Shown here: in pieces, positions 1 to 9,323 of the stretch
Layout: each line of letters begins with the position of its first letter
Numbering within the stretch: the stretch's first letter is position 1
Translations under genes and position numbers: made by a program
Assembly (NCBI RefSeq): GCF_904846175.1
Contig: NZ_CAJGZM010000008.1
Location: forward strand, 1 to 64,000
Reading direction: 5' to 3'
DNA from: Psychrobacter immobilis
Lineage (GTDB): Bacteria; Pseudomonadota; Gammaproteobacteria; Pseudomonadales; Moraxellaceae
Length of the DNA: 64,000 nt
The notes under the pieces: generated by a model
What the model was told of the DNA's origin: nothing
Seen by the model: the letters and a program-made list of their open reading frames with translations, nothing else
The model's database searches: none

Positions 1-122
1 CAGATCTAAATCCCATTGAGAAAAAATGGGCACAAGCTAAGTTTCTACGCCAAGGATGGATGGAGAATAATTTGCCTAAACTGTTTCAGGATATGGGTTG
101 TATCTCTTTTATTGTGAACTGA
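1..122 (+). mobile_element. 3' remnant of an IS630-like transposase
   Basis: Frame 3 is open from position 3 and ends at the TGA at 120-122, giving 39 residues that begin DLNPIEKKWAQAK. That DLNPIE-xxW block is the C-terminal part of the DDE domain in IS630/Tc1-type transposases (family knowledge; its Glu is the last catalytic acid). The gene is cut by the window edge, so whether the element is complete upstream cannot be judged. I did not find a convincing terminal inverted repeat downstream; the sequence passes directly into a short tandem repeat and the end of the glycosylase gene. Confidence 0.7.
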
Positions 123-148
123 CTATATTAAACGTTTTATTAATTAAA

Positions 149-208
149 TGGTTATCAAAGTATGGTTTATAAAAATGCGGCTTATAAAAGCATTACTTAT
201 AAAGGCAT
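149..208. repeat. Four 15-bp degenerate tandem units
   Basis: Units read TGGTTATCAAAGTAT, GGTTTATAAAAATGC, GGCTTATAAAAGCAT and TACTTATAAAGGCAT, with TTATAAA recurring at exactly 15-bp spacing. The array lies between the transposase remnant and the 3' end of the minus-strand glycosylase gene and overlaps its last codons. It resembles, with a different period, the 13-bp arrays elsewhere in the window. Confidence 0.6.
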
Positions 209-829
209 AGCGGTTTTTTGACGTAAGAAACCATAGTATTGCCATAGCAATAAGCTGGCAGCGCTACGATGTGGTGACCAATCTTGGGTTAGGTTTTTTA
301 ATTGTTTTGGCGTTGGGCGTTCCGCTAACCCTAATAAATCCATCGCTGCTACTTTAATCGCTAAATCATCGACTGCCAGCACATCGGCGCGTTTTAATGA
401 AAACAGCAGATACATCTCAACCGTCCAGCGCCCAATACCGATAACGGCAGTCAAGGTTTTGATAACTTCCTCATCGGTTAGGGTTTCTAACGCGGCAAAA
501 TCTATATCGTGCTCGACCAAAGAGCGCGTATAACGAATTTTTTGCTTAGAGAGTCCTTGCGTTCGTAAGTCCTCGTCTGTCGCTGCATGAATCGCTGCCG
601 GCGTCGTCAAACCTCTATCTACCAAACGTTGCCAAATACTGGCTGCCGCCGCTACAGACAACTGTTGCCCAACTATCGCTCTCATTATCTGTGTGAATCC
701 GCCAGCATTATGTCGCAAGTCAGGCAGGCAGACTTGCTCATAAACAGGCGAAAATCTTGGTTCGATACTAATCAAAGCAGTGATATGCGCTGATAATTCT
801 TTAACGTTTTCAATGGTTTGTATGGTCAT
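197..829 (-). CDS. AlkA-like DNA-3-methyladenine glycosylase (HhH-GPD)
   Basis: This 210-residue protein should excise alkylated bases in base-excision repair. The helix-hairpin-helix lies at residues 131-141 (GIGRWTVEMYL), followed by the acidic pair in LAVDDLAI (about 151-158). The second Asp, D155, aligns with catalytic Asp238 of E. coli AlkA. The upstream block MRAIVGQQLSV (49-59) is also typical of the family. The length matches the short AlkA/MAG form lacking the N-terminal TBP-like domain. It is transcribed toward the IS remnant and appears monocistronic, since a terminator separates it from the Smr gene upstream. Substrate range cannot be read from sequence. Confidence 0.88.
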   Translation of the reverse strand: MTIQTIENVKELSAHITALISIEPRFSPVYEQVCLPDLRHNAGGFTQIMRAIVGQQLSVAAAASIWQRLVDRGLTTPAAIHAATDEDLRTQGLSKQKIRYTRSLVEHDIDFAALETLTDEEVIKTLTAVIGIGRWTVEMYLLFSLKRADVLAVDDLAIKVAAMDLLGLAERPTPKQLKNLTQDWSPHRSAASLLLWQYYGFLRQKTAMPL

Positions 830-934
830 AATAGTTCTGATTTCACTGTTTTTTAAACGGAAAATAGAGATATAAAAATAATGGCATATATAATTGAAGC
901 TTATGATTAAAAAATTGTACGATTTTCTTTATAA

Positions 935-962
935 AAAAGGACTGCAATTTGCAGTCCTTTTT
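935..962 (-). terminator. Rho-independent terminator of the Smr gene
   Basis: A perfect hairpin (aaaggactgca / tgcagtccttt) is flanked by A and T runs, so it can act on either strand. It sits just after the stop of the minus-strand Smr gene. Confidence 0.85.
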
Positions 963-989
963 ATTTTGATGTTGAGCTAAAACTAACAA

Positions 990-1721
990 CTACTCGCCAT
1001 CATTTTTAGGCTTTTTAAGTAAGACCAATACCGCACCATTACCGCCATCTTTTGGTGGGGCAGAGCAAAAAGCCAATACTTCTGGCAATTGACGTAGCCA
1101 ACCATTGACGCAGGTTTTTAAAATGGCCTCAGAACCTTTACCATGGACGATTTTTACCATGGTTTCGTTATTTTGTTTCGCTTGGCTTAATAGTTGGGTC
1201 ATCGCCACGCGCGCTTCTTCGATGGTGCAGCCATGAATATCTACCGCGTCATACCAACGTAGCTTGCCTTTTTTGAGTTGATCAAAGATTTTGTTTTGCA
1301 AGGTTGGCTGCTTATAAGACAAATAGGCTTCAGCAGCGACCGGATTGAGTAATGCTTGCATATCTGACAGGCCTGCGCCCAAGTCACTTGCTTCACTACC
1401 TTGAGCTGCGGCACGTTTTGATAACGTTGCGGCGTCAAGTTTGCCAGCTTTTGAAGCATTGGCAGGCGAGCGCACGTTTTTATCTTCTAGTTGATTGACG
1501 CCATGCATCGCTTGCATAAATAGCACTTTATCGTCGTCGATATGTTCGCTATCTAATTGCTTGACCGTTTTTTTAACTTGTTTTTGCGTCAACAGTGAGA
1601 CAGGTTCGGTTGGCTTTTCATTGTCGCCATCTACTGAGTTGGTATCACGACCTTTACTCAGTTGCCCTTTAAGCTCTTTTAGTTGGTCTTGCATTTCTTT
1701 TGAAAACAGAGAGTTTGACAT
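990..1721 (-). CDS. Smr-domain protein (MutS2/SmrA-type nuclease domain)
   Basis: A 243-residue protein whose C-terminal third is a small MutS-related (Smr) domain: DIHG at 161-164 (the LDLHG-type motif), HGKG at 193-196 and GGNGAVLVLL near 227-236. Smr domains in SmrA/SmrB and MutS2 cut nucleic acid; SmrB cleaves mRNA at collided ribosomes. Residues 1-130 are charged and low in complexity, with no recognised domain. There is no signal peptide, so it should be cytoplasmic. It lies downstream of trpC on the same strand with a 100-bp gap, probably as a separate unit. Whether it is SmrA- or SmrB-like cannot be settled here. Confidence 0.85.
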   Translation of the reverse strand: MSNSLFSKEMQDQLKELKGQLSKGRDTNSVDGDNEKPTEPVSLLTQKQVKKTVKQLDSEHIDDDKVLFMQAMHGVNQLEDKNVRSPANASKAGKLDAATLSKRAAAQGSEASDLGAGLSDMQALLNPVAAEAYLSYKQPTLQNKIFDQLKKGKLRWYDAVDIHGCTIEEARVAMTQLLSQAKQNNETMVKIVHGKGSEAILKTCVNGWLRQLPEVLAFCSAPPKDGGNGAVLVLLKKPKNDGE

Positions 1722-1821
1722 AATAGTTAACGTATCGTTGGTGAGTGAATGAGGTGTTTATTAGATGTCTTGAAACTATCTAATCTTAAATTAAGATTTT
1801 TCAGTTACTTTTTTAATTACT

Positions 1822-2709
1822 TTACGCCTGTGCTGCGACGCTCGCAAGTAAGGATTGTAATGCTTGTCCAGGATGTTCAGTTTTCATAAATTGCTCACCG
1901 ATTAAGAAGTGCTGAATATTATGGCTTAACATCATTTGGATATCATCGCTGCTGTGAATACCACTTTCGGTTACGATGAGCGGTCGTGCTAAGCTGTCAT
2001 TGGGGTTAGCAGAAAGCGCATCATCGATGGCAAGCTCACGTAATAGCGTGTTCTTTAACTCAAGTGTCGTCTGTAAATCCACATCAAAGGTATTTAAATC
2101 ACGGTTGTTGACACCGTAAATATTGTGTTCTGAATGTGGCAGCTGTAGGGCACGTTCAAGCTCTTCTGCCGTATGCACTTCTATCAATACATCCATACCA
2201 AGCTCAATGCTTAAAGCGTGTAGCTCTTGTACTTGGGTATCGTCAAGACAGGCCATAATCAGCAAGATGCAATCGGCACCCATCAAGTAAGATTGGTAAA
2301 TCTGATATACATCGACCATAAAATCTTTGCGTAATATCGGTAAGCTGCAAGACTCGCGTGCTTGGATTAAGTAGCTGTCATCACCTTGGAAATAATCACG
2401 GTCGGTGAGCACCGACAGACAACTGGCACCCGCTTGCTCATATTGCTTAGCAAACAGCGCTGGCGCAAAGTTATGATTGATAACACCTTTAGAAGGTGAA
2501 GCTTTTTTAATCTCAGCAATGATACCAATATCAACGCTGCGCAAAGCATTAGCAAAACCGCGACGGGGCTTTGTATCAGCGGCAACTTGCGCTTTTAATG
2601 CCTCAAGCGATACTGCCGCACGAGCAGCGACCACTTCCTCATGTTTAGTAGCGACAATACGCTGCAACACTGAAGGAATAGAGGTATCTGATTTTAGATT
2701 GGCGGTCAT
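1822..2709 (-). CDS. trpC: Indole-3-glycerol-phosphate synthase
   Basis: TrpC closes the carboxyphenylamino-deoxyribulose-5-phosphate ring to indole-3-glycerol phosphate in tryptophan synthesis. The 295-residue TIM barrel shows IAEIKKASPSKG at 64-75 (catalytic Glu and Lys), TDRDYF at 102-107, PILRKDF at 124-130, GVNNRDL and the phosphate-binding VTESGI / FLIGE blocks near the C terminus. It is monofunctional: no PRAI (TrpF) domain follows. It is the last gene of the trpG-trpD-trpC series, 119 bp after trpD. Confidence 0.97.
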   Translation of the reverse strand: MTANLKSDTSIPSVLQRIVATKHEEVVAARAAVSLEALKAQVAADTKPRRGFANALRSVDIGIIAEIKKASPSKGVINHNFAPALFAKQYEQAGASCLSVLTDRDYFQGDDSYLIQARESCSLPILRKDFMVDVYQIYQSYLMGADCILLIMACLDDTQVQELHALSIELGMDVLIEVHTAEELERALQLPHSEHNIYGVNNRDLNTFDVDLQTTLELKNTLLRELAIDDALSANPNDSLARPLIVTESGIHSSDDIQMMLSHNIQHFLIGEQFMKTEHPGQALQSLLASVAAQA

Positions 2710-2828
2710 GGCTATATTCCATTATTTGGTAAAAAAATTAGGGAAACAATTAAGCAAATAAATTAAAGCTGCATAAATAGTTGCGATTAACAGGATTATG
2801 CGTCACGTATTTTTTAAAGCTAATTTTA

Positions 2829-4001
2829 TCAAGCTTCAGTGGCTAATTGCTGCGTATATTTGGCCAAGTCATCTAGCTTAATTAAAGCGTCACCATTTTG
2901 AATGACTTTTTGTGCGCGGCTTACACCATTGGGATAATTACTGGCAAGCCCTGCGGTATATATCGCCGCACCGGCATTTAACGCAATCATATCACGGGCT
3001 TTTAGAACAGCGCGATCATTAGTATCTTCACCCGATAAAGCGGCACGAATCAGCTCAAGACTCTGTGATGGGGAATCGACATCAAGCCCAATAAGAGTTT
3101 GTGACTCGACGCCTGCATCTTCTGGCATCATCTCATAGACGGAGATTTCACCATCTTTTAACTCAGCTACCGTGGTTGAGGTGGCCAGACTGATTTCATC
3201 CAAACCATCTTTTGCACCGACCACCATCACATGGCGCGCGCCTAAGTTTTTCATCACTTTTGCTAAAGGCTCACATAACTGCGCGGTAAAGACGCCGATG
3301 ACAAGATTTGGTGTGCCAGCAGGGTTGGTGAGTGGACCTAAAATATTAAAAATCGTCCGCGCTTTTAGCTCACGGCGTACTGGATTGGCATAACGCATCG
3401 CACTATGATGATTGGGGGCAAATAAGAAACCAATGCCTTGACTTTCGATACACTGCTGCGCTTGTTCAGGGGTTAAGGATAGGCTAATACCTGCTTGCTC
3501 AAGTAAGTCTGAGCTACCAGATTTGGTCGAGACCCCGCGGTTACCATGCTTAGCAACTTGGGCACCTGCTGCGGCTGCTACCAATGCTGCCGCTGTCGAT
3601 ACGTTAAATAAATTGGCACCATCACCCCCAGTACCAACGATATCCACCATATATTCGCAGTCTTTTGGGCTAATATTGGCAGCTAAAGCACGCATGGCAC
3701 TCGCTGAGGCCGTAATCTCGTCAATCGACTCACCTTTCATACGCAGACCGGTCAAAATCGCTCCCATCATGGCATCGCTACATCTGCCTTGCATAATGAT
3801 GAGCATTACTTGATACATCTCATCAAAGGTCAGATCAATATGCTGAAAAATTCTGCCCAAAGCGGTGGTTAGTAGCTTATGAATACTCTCATCAGACAGC
3901 TGATTGATGGCTTCAGCGGTTTGTTGGGTTTCACTACTTTTATCGCCTTCATTACCGTGATTCATAGTTGATTTTGCAGCCTGCATTGTCGCAGTGGTCA
4001 T
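2829..4001 (-). CDS. trpD: Anthranilate phosphoribosyltransferase
   Basis: TrpD transfers phosphoribose from PRPP to anthranilate. The glycine-rich GTGGDGANLFNVST motif is at 123-136, KHGNRGVSTKSGSSDLLE begins at 151, and the GPLTNP motif follows. At 390 residues it is about 45 longer than the usual ~345, because of a polar N-terminal extension before the helical domain starts near residue 38. The chosen ATG has a GAGAA-type ribosome site about 8 nt upstream; Met6 and Met13 are alternatives. It lies 78 bp after trpG and 119 bp before trpC. Confidence 0.96.
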   Translation of the reverse strand: MTTATMQAAKSTMNHGNEGDKSSETQQTAEAINQLSDESIHKLLTTALGRIFQHIDLTFDEMYQVMLIIMQGRCSDAMMGAILTGLRMKGESIDEITASASAMRALAANISPKDCEYMVDIVGTGGDGANLFNVSTAAALVAAAAGAQVAKHGNRGVSTKSGSSDLLEQAGISLSLTPEQAQQCIESQGIGFLFAPNHHSAMRYANPVRRELKARTIFNILGPLTNPAGTPNLVIGVFTAQLCEPLAKVMKNLGARHVMVVGAKDGLDEISLATSTTVAELKDGEISVYEMMPEDAGVESQTLIGLDVDSPSQSLELIRAALSGEDTNDRAVLKARDMIALNAGAAIYTAGLASNYPNGVSRAQKVIQNGDALIKLDDLAKYTQQLATEA

Positions 4002-4079
4002 AATATTCTCACTTATTATTATCTTTTATAATTATCGTATAAATTGATTAGGTTAAATAAAGCGCGTTGTTTAAAACAG

Positions 4080-4703
4080 CTATCCTACTTGCGGTAGCTC
4101 ATCTGAGGCTATCACCGCTAAGTGATGCGCTTGCAAAAAGTTATTAAGCAGTTGATAACCTGCTTCGCTTAAAATCGATTCAGGATGAAACTGAACGCCT
4201 TCAATCGCAAACTCACGGTGACGAATGCCCATGATGGCTTCGATGCTGCCATCCGCATTTTGTGTCCAAGCACTGATTTCAAAGCATTCTGGTAAGGTTG
4301 CTTGATCAATCACCAGCGAGTGATAACGGGTAAACTGGGCTGGATTGGGCAAATTGACAAACGCCCCTTGTCCATTATGATAAATAGCCGATAAACGCCC
4401 ATGCATGACCTCGCTTGCTTTCACAACTTTGCCGCCAAATGCTTGGCCGATTGCCTGATGGCCCAAGCAAATACCTAATATCGGGATAATACCTTTAAAA
4501 GTATCAATCACTTCTAATGAGATACCAGCGCTGTCAGGGTCGCATGGTCCTGGACCGATAACAATCATAGCAGGGGCAAGTGCTTTAATCTCATCAATGC
4601 TGATCTCATCATTACGCCAAACCCTGATGTCCTGCTGCAATTCACCGAAGTACTGTACAATATTGTAGGTAAAGCTGTCGTAATTATCGATCATCAAAAT
4701 CAT
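4080..4703 (-). CDS. trpG: Anthranilate synthase component II (glutamine amidotransferase)
   Basis: TrpG supplies ammonia from glutamine to TrpE. At 207 residues it is a free-standing class I amidotransferase: GPGPCDP at 50-56, the nucleophile Cys79 in ILGICLGHQ, and His173/Glu175 in FHPES complete the triad. trpE is not in the window, consistent with the split trpE / trpGDC arrangement known in Moraxellaceae. The same subunit may also serve PabB in folate synthesis, as in Acinetobacter-type bacteria; that is an inference from family knowledge. It is first of three co-directional trp genes and divergent from glnA. Confidence 0.95.
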   Translation of the reverse strand: MILMIDNYDSFTYNIVQYFGELQQDIRVWRNDEISIDEIKALAPAMIVIGPGPCDPDSAGISLEVIDTFKGIIPILGICLGHQAIGQAFGGKVVKASEVMHGRLSAIYHNGQGAFVNLPNPAQFTRYHSLVIDQATLPECFEISAWTQNADGSIEAIMGIRHREFAIEGVQFHPESILSEAGYQLLNNFLQAHHLAVIASDELPQVG

Positions 4704-4904
4704 TATATGTTCAACTTAGTATCTTCAACGCATTGCTAGGCGGTTACTTTACGGTTTTACGCTTGGTCAGGATAGCTTTTATGTTCGTTTATAAAGCGCG
4801 GTCATTTTTATAATTTTAAAAGCTTGTGATATTAAACGTCGTTATCTTAACACTATTTTGCTATCTATCAAATGTAGAGCCTTTGCCCTCTAATAGATAA
4901 TATA

Positions 4905-4921
4905 TGCACCATAAAAGTGCG
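4905..4921 (+). promoter_or_regulatory. NtrC-type upstream activator dyad, site 1
   Basis: TGCACCATAAAAGTGCG matches the NtrC layout TGCAC-N7-GTGCA with one mismatch at the last base. It lies about 225 bp upstream of the sigma-54 promoter of glnA. NtrC binding is inferred from the motif. Confidence 0.65.
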
Positions 4922-4947
4922 ATAATTATTAATAGAGAGTTAGCATC

Positions 4948-4964
4948 TGCGCCTCTATAGTGCG
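4948..4964 (+). promoter_or_regulatory. NtrC-type upstream activator dyad, site 2
   Basis: TGCGCCTCTATAGTGCG matches TGCAC-N7-GTGCA with two mismatches. Its centre is 43 bp from that of site 1, about four helical turns, so both dyads would face the same side of the DNA. Confidence 0.55.
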
Positions 4965-5130
4965 TTCATCGTTATATTATACTTTTATGTTTAAAGGTTA
5001 AACACCGTAGTTGCCATGCAAATTATTTTTTAATATGACATTATATATTTTATAAGTGACTGTATTTACTGTAAAAATAATAATGTATGGCTTTGTATTA
5101 TATTGGATGTTTTATAGCTGTACTAAGCAT

Positions 5131-5146
5131 TGGCATAGCAGTTGCA
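5131..5146 (+). promoter_or_regulatory. Sigma-54 (-24/-12) promoter of glnA
   Basis: TGGCATAGCAGTTGCA carries the GG and GC elements exactly 10 bases apart, as in the consensus TGGCAC-N5-TTGC. Transcription would start near 5158, leaving a leader of about 255 nt before glnA. The two NtrC-type dyads at 4905 and 4948 support the call. Confidence 0.75.
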
Positions 5147-5413
5147 CCCATAATCAGTATAAGTAACTAACGTTACGAGATAATGCACTACGAAGTAATG
5201 TAGCGTTATTTATTAATATGCATTTGAAGAGTTCAGCATTATGAGTCAGATGTTGCTAAAATAGCTTTTGCTTGTATTCGGTTAAGAAAATTACCGTTAA
5301 GAGTAAAGAGACATACTGAGTAAATAACGCTGATAACACCGATTTTCTAGAATCTAATATTTTAATCCTGAGTTTTAATTTCAGTACCATGATAACCATA
5401 AAGGAAACTATCC

Positions 5414-6823
5414 ATGTCGAATAAACTACTTGATCTGATCAAATCATCCAATGCCAAATGGGTCGATTTTCGTTTCACTGATACGCGCGGTAAAGAGCAT
5501 CACATGACTTTTCCGGCGCACAGCGTTGATGAAGAAGTGATGGAAGATGGCAAAATGTTTGACGGCTCATCGATTGCTGGCTGGAAAGGTATCGAAGCCT
5601 CCGATATGATTTTGCGCCCTGACCCAGAAACCGCCTTTATCGACCCGTTTTTTGACGCAGTTACTGTGGTTGTGACCTGTGACATTATCGAGCCATCAAC
5701 GCTACAAGGCTATGATCGTGACCCACGCTCTATCGCTCGCCGTGCTGAAGAGTATTTAAAATCGACTGGCATTGGCGACACGGCTTTTTTTGGTCCTGAG
5801 CCTGAGTTTTTTGTATTTGATGAAGTGAAATGGTCCGTCAACATGTCTGGTGTCAGCCATGAAATCGTTGCTGAAGAAGCCGCTTGGTCAACCAATAAAG
5901 ACTATGAGTGGGGTAACATGGGCCATCGCCCGCGCGTTAAAGGTGGCTATGTACCAGTACCACCTGTTGATAGCTCACAAGATATGCGTGCGGTGATGTG
6001 CGATCGTATCGAAGATATGATTGGCGAAGGTTGCATTGAGGTGCATCATCATGAAGTCACTCCTTGCCAGCTAGAGATTGGCGTTGCTTTTAATACGTTA
6101 GTTCGCAAGGCGGATGAAGTACAAAAGCTAAAATATGCCGTCCATAACGTTGCCCATCAGTTTGGTAAAACCGCAACCTTTATGCCAAAACCTATCGTTG
6201 GTGATAATGGCTCTGGTATGCACGTGCATATTTCTATCTCAAAAGACGGCGTCAATACTTTCTCAGGCGATGAATATGCTGGCCTTTCAGAAACCGCGCT
6301 ATACTTCATCGGCGGTGTTATCAAACATGCGCGTGCCTTGAATGCGATTACCAACCCATCGACCAATAGCTATAAGCGCCTAGTGCCACATTATGAAGCG
6401 CCTATCAAGCTTGCGTATTCAGCGTCTAATCGTTCAGCCTCTATCCGTATTCCGCACGTTAGTAGCCCAAAAGCGGTACGTGTTGAAGCACGTTTCCCTG
6501 ATCCAGCAGCCAACCCATACCTAGCGTTTGCGGCGTTGCTCATGGCAGGTCTTGACGGTATTCAAAACAAAATGCATCCAGGTGAAGCCGCTGATAAAAA
6601 CTTATATGACTTGCCACCAGAAGAAGAAGCACTCATTCCAACGGTCGCCGAAAACTTAGAAGTGGCGCTACAGGCGTTAAAAGATGACCATGAGTTCTTA
6701 TTAAAAGGTGACGTCTTCACTAAAGAGATGTTAGAAGCCTATATTGCACTGAAGCAAGAAGAAGTGCAGCGTGTCAACATTACTGTACATCCTGTTGAGT
6801 TTGACTTGTACTATAGCTGCTAA
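5414..6823 (+). CDS. glnA: Glutamine synthetase, type I
   Basis: GlnA condenses glutamate and ammonia using ATP and is the main ammonia-assimilating enzyme; it forms a dodecamer. The 469-residue length is standard for bacterial GSI-beta. Visible are DGSSIAGW near residue 50, the ATP site [14 protein letters not shown], the substrate block NRSASIRIP, and the adenylylation site NLYDLPPEE with the target Tyr398. It should therefore be controlled by GlnE adenylylation as well as by the sigma-54 promoter upstream. An AAGGAAA ribosome site precedes the ATG. A terminator follows, so it appears monocistronic; no ntrB/ntrC follow in the window. Confidence 0.98.
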   Translation: MSNKLLDLIKSSNAKWVDFRFTDTRGKEHHMTFPAHSVDEEVMEDGKMFDGSSIAGWKGIEASDMILRPDPETAFIDPFFDAVTVVVTCDIIEPSTLQGYDRDPRSIARRAEEYLKSTGIGDTAFFGPEPEFFVFDEVKWSVNMSGVSHEIVAEEAAWSTNKDYEWGNMGHRPRVKGGYVPVPPVDSSQDMRAVMCDRIEDMIGEGCIEVHHHEVTPCQLEIGVAFNTLVRKADEVQKLKYAVHNVAHQFGKTATFMPKPIVGDNGSGMHVHISISKDGVNTFSGDEYAGLSETALYFIGGVIKHARALNAITNPSTNSYKRLVPHYEAPIKLAYSASNRSASIRIPHVSSPKAVRVEARFPDPAANPYLAFAALLMAGLDGIQNKMHPGEAADKNLYDLPPEEEALIPTVAENLEVALQALKDDHEFLLKGDVFTKEMLEAYIALKQEEVQRVNITVHPVEFDLYYSC

Positions 6824-6851
6824 TCTATAGTTAACACGCCAAATTCTCGAT

Positions 6852-6888
6852 AAAAAACCAGTTAAGTAATTCTTAGCTGGTTTTTTTT
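6852..6888 (+). terminator. Terminator of glnA
   Basis: A hairpin (aaaccag-t-taag / ctta-g-ctggttt) is followed by eight T residues, 30 bp after the glnA stop. Confidence 0.85.
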
Positions 6889-7013
6889 GTTCAATCAAAG
6901 TGCGAGTTTAATTGGTCAACTTAGTGTGAAGTCATTGCTGATTTAATGTTAAAAATATCGCATAATGGTTTCATCTATATATTAATAATAAATATCTACT
7001 AGGCTAACTGACT

Positions 7014-7838
7014 ATGATTGCATCATTAAAAAGAACTATTTTCAATAAAAGGTTGCCGCTAAGTTTGCTGACAGGGCTAGTCATTTGCACAGCCAGTCTT
7101 TACGCACCGATGGCAAATGCCGCTGCTATTTATAAAGTTGTCGATGCAAAGACCGGTCAAGTGACCTTTACCGACCGACCGCAAAACTATGAGCAGCAAG
7201 CTGGCAAGCAAATTAGCCAAACCAGTGTCATGACTGGCAGCGATAGTGTTGCTGCAAATAGTTCGGGTCAAACAAATAATACAAGCAATCAGCCTGTCAA
7301 TACTACCCAAGCTCCTGCTGCCGCTAACACCACTGCCAACAGTGACTCAACCGCTAATAAAGCGCCCATTAATTATCAGCTGACGATGACAGAGCCTAGT
7401 GAAGAGCGGGCGTATCGTCGTCCCGTACAAAGCGTCGATATAAAGGTGCAAGTAAAGCCGGCACTACAAGCAGGCGATAGTGTCAGTATTTACTTAGATG
7501 GCAACGAGGTGGCGCAAGGTTTAAGCGCTTCGATTGCAACCGTTGATATTTTGCCGGGTACGCATAGCGTAAAAGCTGTGCTAAAAAATAAAAAAGGTCA
7601 GATAGCAAAACAGGTAGAGCGTACCGTCTATGTCATCCAAAATACGCAAACCTTGCAAAATAAGAAAAAAATAGCAGAGCAATTATTGGCGTATCAGCGC
7701 CTGCCTTGGCATCAAAAAGTACTATTAAAAATGCGTCAAGACGGCAAGCAACCGAATATGTTGTCATTTACTAAGCCAGTAGTTGATAGACCCATAGTTG
7801 ATAAACCCATGACACTTGAACAGCCGGTAAAAAAATAA
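7014..7838 (+). CDS. Exported DUF4124-domain protein
   Basis: A 274-residue envelope protein of unknown role. Residues 1-37 form a signal peptide ending ANA-A. Directly after it comes a DUF4124 segment, IYKVVDAKTGQVTFTDRP (39-56). A Thr/Asn/Ala-rich linker (75-120) leads to an immunoglobulin-like beta region (about 130-210: VQSVDIKVQVKP, VSIYLDGNEV, LPGTHSVKAVL). The C-terminal tail is basic. DUF4124 proteins next to glnA are common in gammaproteobacteria, but no function is established. It has its own spacer from glnA and is followed by a strong hairpin. Confidence 0.8.
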   Translation: MIASLKRTIFNKRLPLSLLTGLVICTASLYAPMANAAAIYKVVDAKTGQVTFTDRPQNYEQQAGKQISQTSVMTGSDSVAANSSGQTNNTSNQPVNTTQAPAAANTTANSDSTANKAPINYQLTMTEPSEERAYRRPVQSVDIKVQVKPALQAGDSVSIYLDGNEVAQGLSASIATVDILPGTHSVKAVLKNKKGQIAKQVERTVYVIQNTQTLQNKKKIAEQLLAYQRLPWHQKVLLKMRQDGKQPNMLSFTKPVVDRPIVDKPMTLEQPVKK

Positions 7839-7912
7839 CTTTGGGTCACTGTGTTAAATGTTAATAATAAAAAGTTAGCGGTAATACATTAATAATAATT
7901 CATAGACATAAA

Positions 7913-7948
7913 ATAAGGGCAATCACTGAAAGCAGTGATTGCCCTTAT
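7913..7948. terminator. Bidirectional hairpin between convergent genes
   Basis: A perfect 16-bp stem (ataagggcaatcactg and its complement) with loop aaag lies between the DUF4124 gene (plus) and the SIMPL gene (minus). It lacks a long T run on either side, so its efficiency is uncertain. Confidence 0.7.
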
Positions 7949-7997
7949 CTATAGAACTTAGCAATAATATCTATTGCTTAACTCATTAATTATTCAT

Positions 7998-8714
7998 TTA
8001 TTTTGTTAATTCAATCGTGCCATTAGCAGTCACTGAAATGGTGCTGTTGCCAGACTCAAAGCTTTGGCTTGGTACTGAATCACTTACAGATTCAGCTTTC
8101 ATGTTCATCGCGCTATACATAGGGCGCGGATAGTTGCTGCCGGTATTTAGATTGACAGTGACGACACGATAGCTGCGTGCATCCCATGCACGAGTCAGGT
8201 TTTTAGCCTGCTGTTGAAAGGCGCGTGAAGCATCGGTCATCAGTTTTTGCTCTAGCGCATCTTTTTTAGCATCTGAAACCCCAAAGTTTAGATTTTCCAT
8301 GACTAAGGTTTGTTGTAAGTCTGCAATCAACTGGCTGGTCGCCGCAAAGTCGGTGCTCTTTAAGTCGATGCTGGCTTGTCCAGTCCAACCAATGATTTTG
8401 TCATTTTTATCGTAGCGCGGGTAGGTGCGCTGCTGACCGGTACTGACTGTCACGCTTGGGTAGCGTTTGGCGATTTTCATGGCATTATTGACAGAGGTAT
8501 TAAGCGTGGTCGCTAGTGTTTTAGCATCTGATGCCTGGGCTTTTTTATACATACTGGCGCGAACTTCGTCATTCTGAATTTCTTCTTTGACTTCTGTCTG
8601 AAAAGTCAGCTGATCGTAGCCTGTGGGTTCTGCATGGGCGCTACCCATCATCGCTGTCAATAAGGCAGCGGTGCCTGTAGCAAGTGCGGCTTTGTTCATC
8701 CAAGTATTTCTCAT
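7998..8714 (-). CDS. SIMPL-domain (DUF541) periplasmic protein
   Basis: A 238-residue exported protein; residues 1-28 are a signal peptide ending SAHA. The mature part matches the SIMPL/DUF541 layout: an N-terminal strand (YDQLTFQTEVKEEI), a helical middle with repeated Ala/Lys/Gln-rich segments, the YRVVTVNLNTG strand and a final ISVTANGTIEL strand. The family includes E. coli YggE, linked to oxidative-stress protection, and a mammalian protein; the biochemical role is unsettled. It is convergent with the DUF4124 gene and preceded by an AGGAG-type ribosome site. Confidence 0.8.
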   Translation of the reverse strand: MRNTWMNKAALATGTAALLTAMMGSAHAEPTGYDQLTFQTEVKEEIQNDEVRASMYKKAQASDAKTLATTLNTSVNNAMKIAKRYPSVTVSTGQQRTYPRYDKNDKIIGWTGQASIDLKSTDFAATSQLIADLQQTLVMENLNFGVSDAKKDALEQKLMTDASRAFQQQAKNLTRAWDARSYRVVTVNLNTGSNYPRPMYSAMNMKAESVSDSVPSQSFESGNSTISVTANGTIELTK

Positions 8715-8968
8715 AGCTATCTCCTAATAAGTGGTAATAATCGTAATCATATTTGTGCGAGGTGTATGGTTATAAAACTCACTTTTATATGAGGGTTTTT
8801 TGTATTGGTTTTTATTCAATATACCCTGACTAAAATAGCAAAAATCAAACCAATTGCTGTGAGAATTTTGTCATTCAAGTTGCTGCTTAGATTTGGTTGC
8901 ATCGTTGCTTGTGCGCAGTAAGTGGAGAGATGGTTTATCGCCTAAAGCAAACAGTTTGACGATGGGGG

Positions 8969-8996
8969 TTGTAATAATAAAAAATTCTTGTATAAT
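8969..8996 (+). promoter_or_regulatory. Sigma-70 promoter of ffs
   Basis: TTGTAA (8969-8974) and a perfect TATAAT (8991-8996) are separated by 16 bp, placing the start near 9003, at the predicted 5' end of the SRP RNA. Confidence 0.7.
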
Positions 8997-9002
8997 CTGC
9001 AA

Positions 9003-9120
<118 letters not shown>

Positions 9121-9178
9121 TGCCCAAAATTTGCTGATAGTCCTGCTATATCGTTTCAAAGAGTCAAACCTGATAATA

Positions 9179-9206
9179 AGTCCTTCATCGTAAAGGGCTT
9201 TTTTTT
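9179..9206 (+). terminator. Second hairpin terminator after ffs
   Basis: Stem agtcctt / aagggct followed by eight T residues, 60 bp beyond the SRP RNA end. It may back up termination ahead of lemA. Confidence 0.7.
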
Positions 9207-9323
9207 CGCCTGCATTTCGTCTGATTTTGAACTCTGAACCAGATTTATAGGTTAAAATACAATGTAGTAACCTTTATTAACAATAATATCAATTATTAAT
9301 ACGAAACGTTTTGGGATCTGTTT

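Noticed and set aside
4704-4800. trp leader peptide or attenuator upstream of trpG
   Set aside because: No short ORF with tandem Trp codons and no mutually exclusive hairpins were seen.
8956-8961. TTGACG as the -35 of ffs
   Set aside because: It is 29 bp from the TATAAT, too far; TTGTAA at 8969 has 16-bp spacing.
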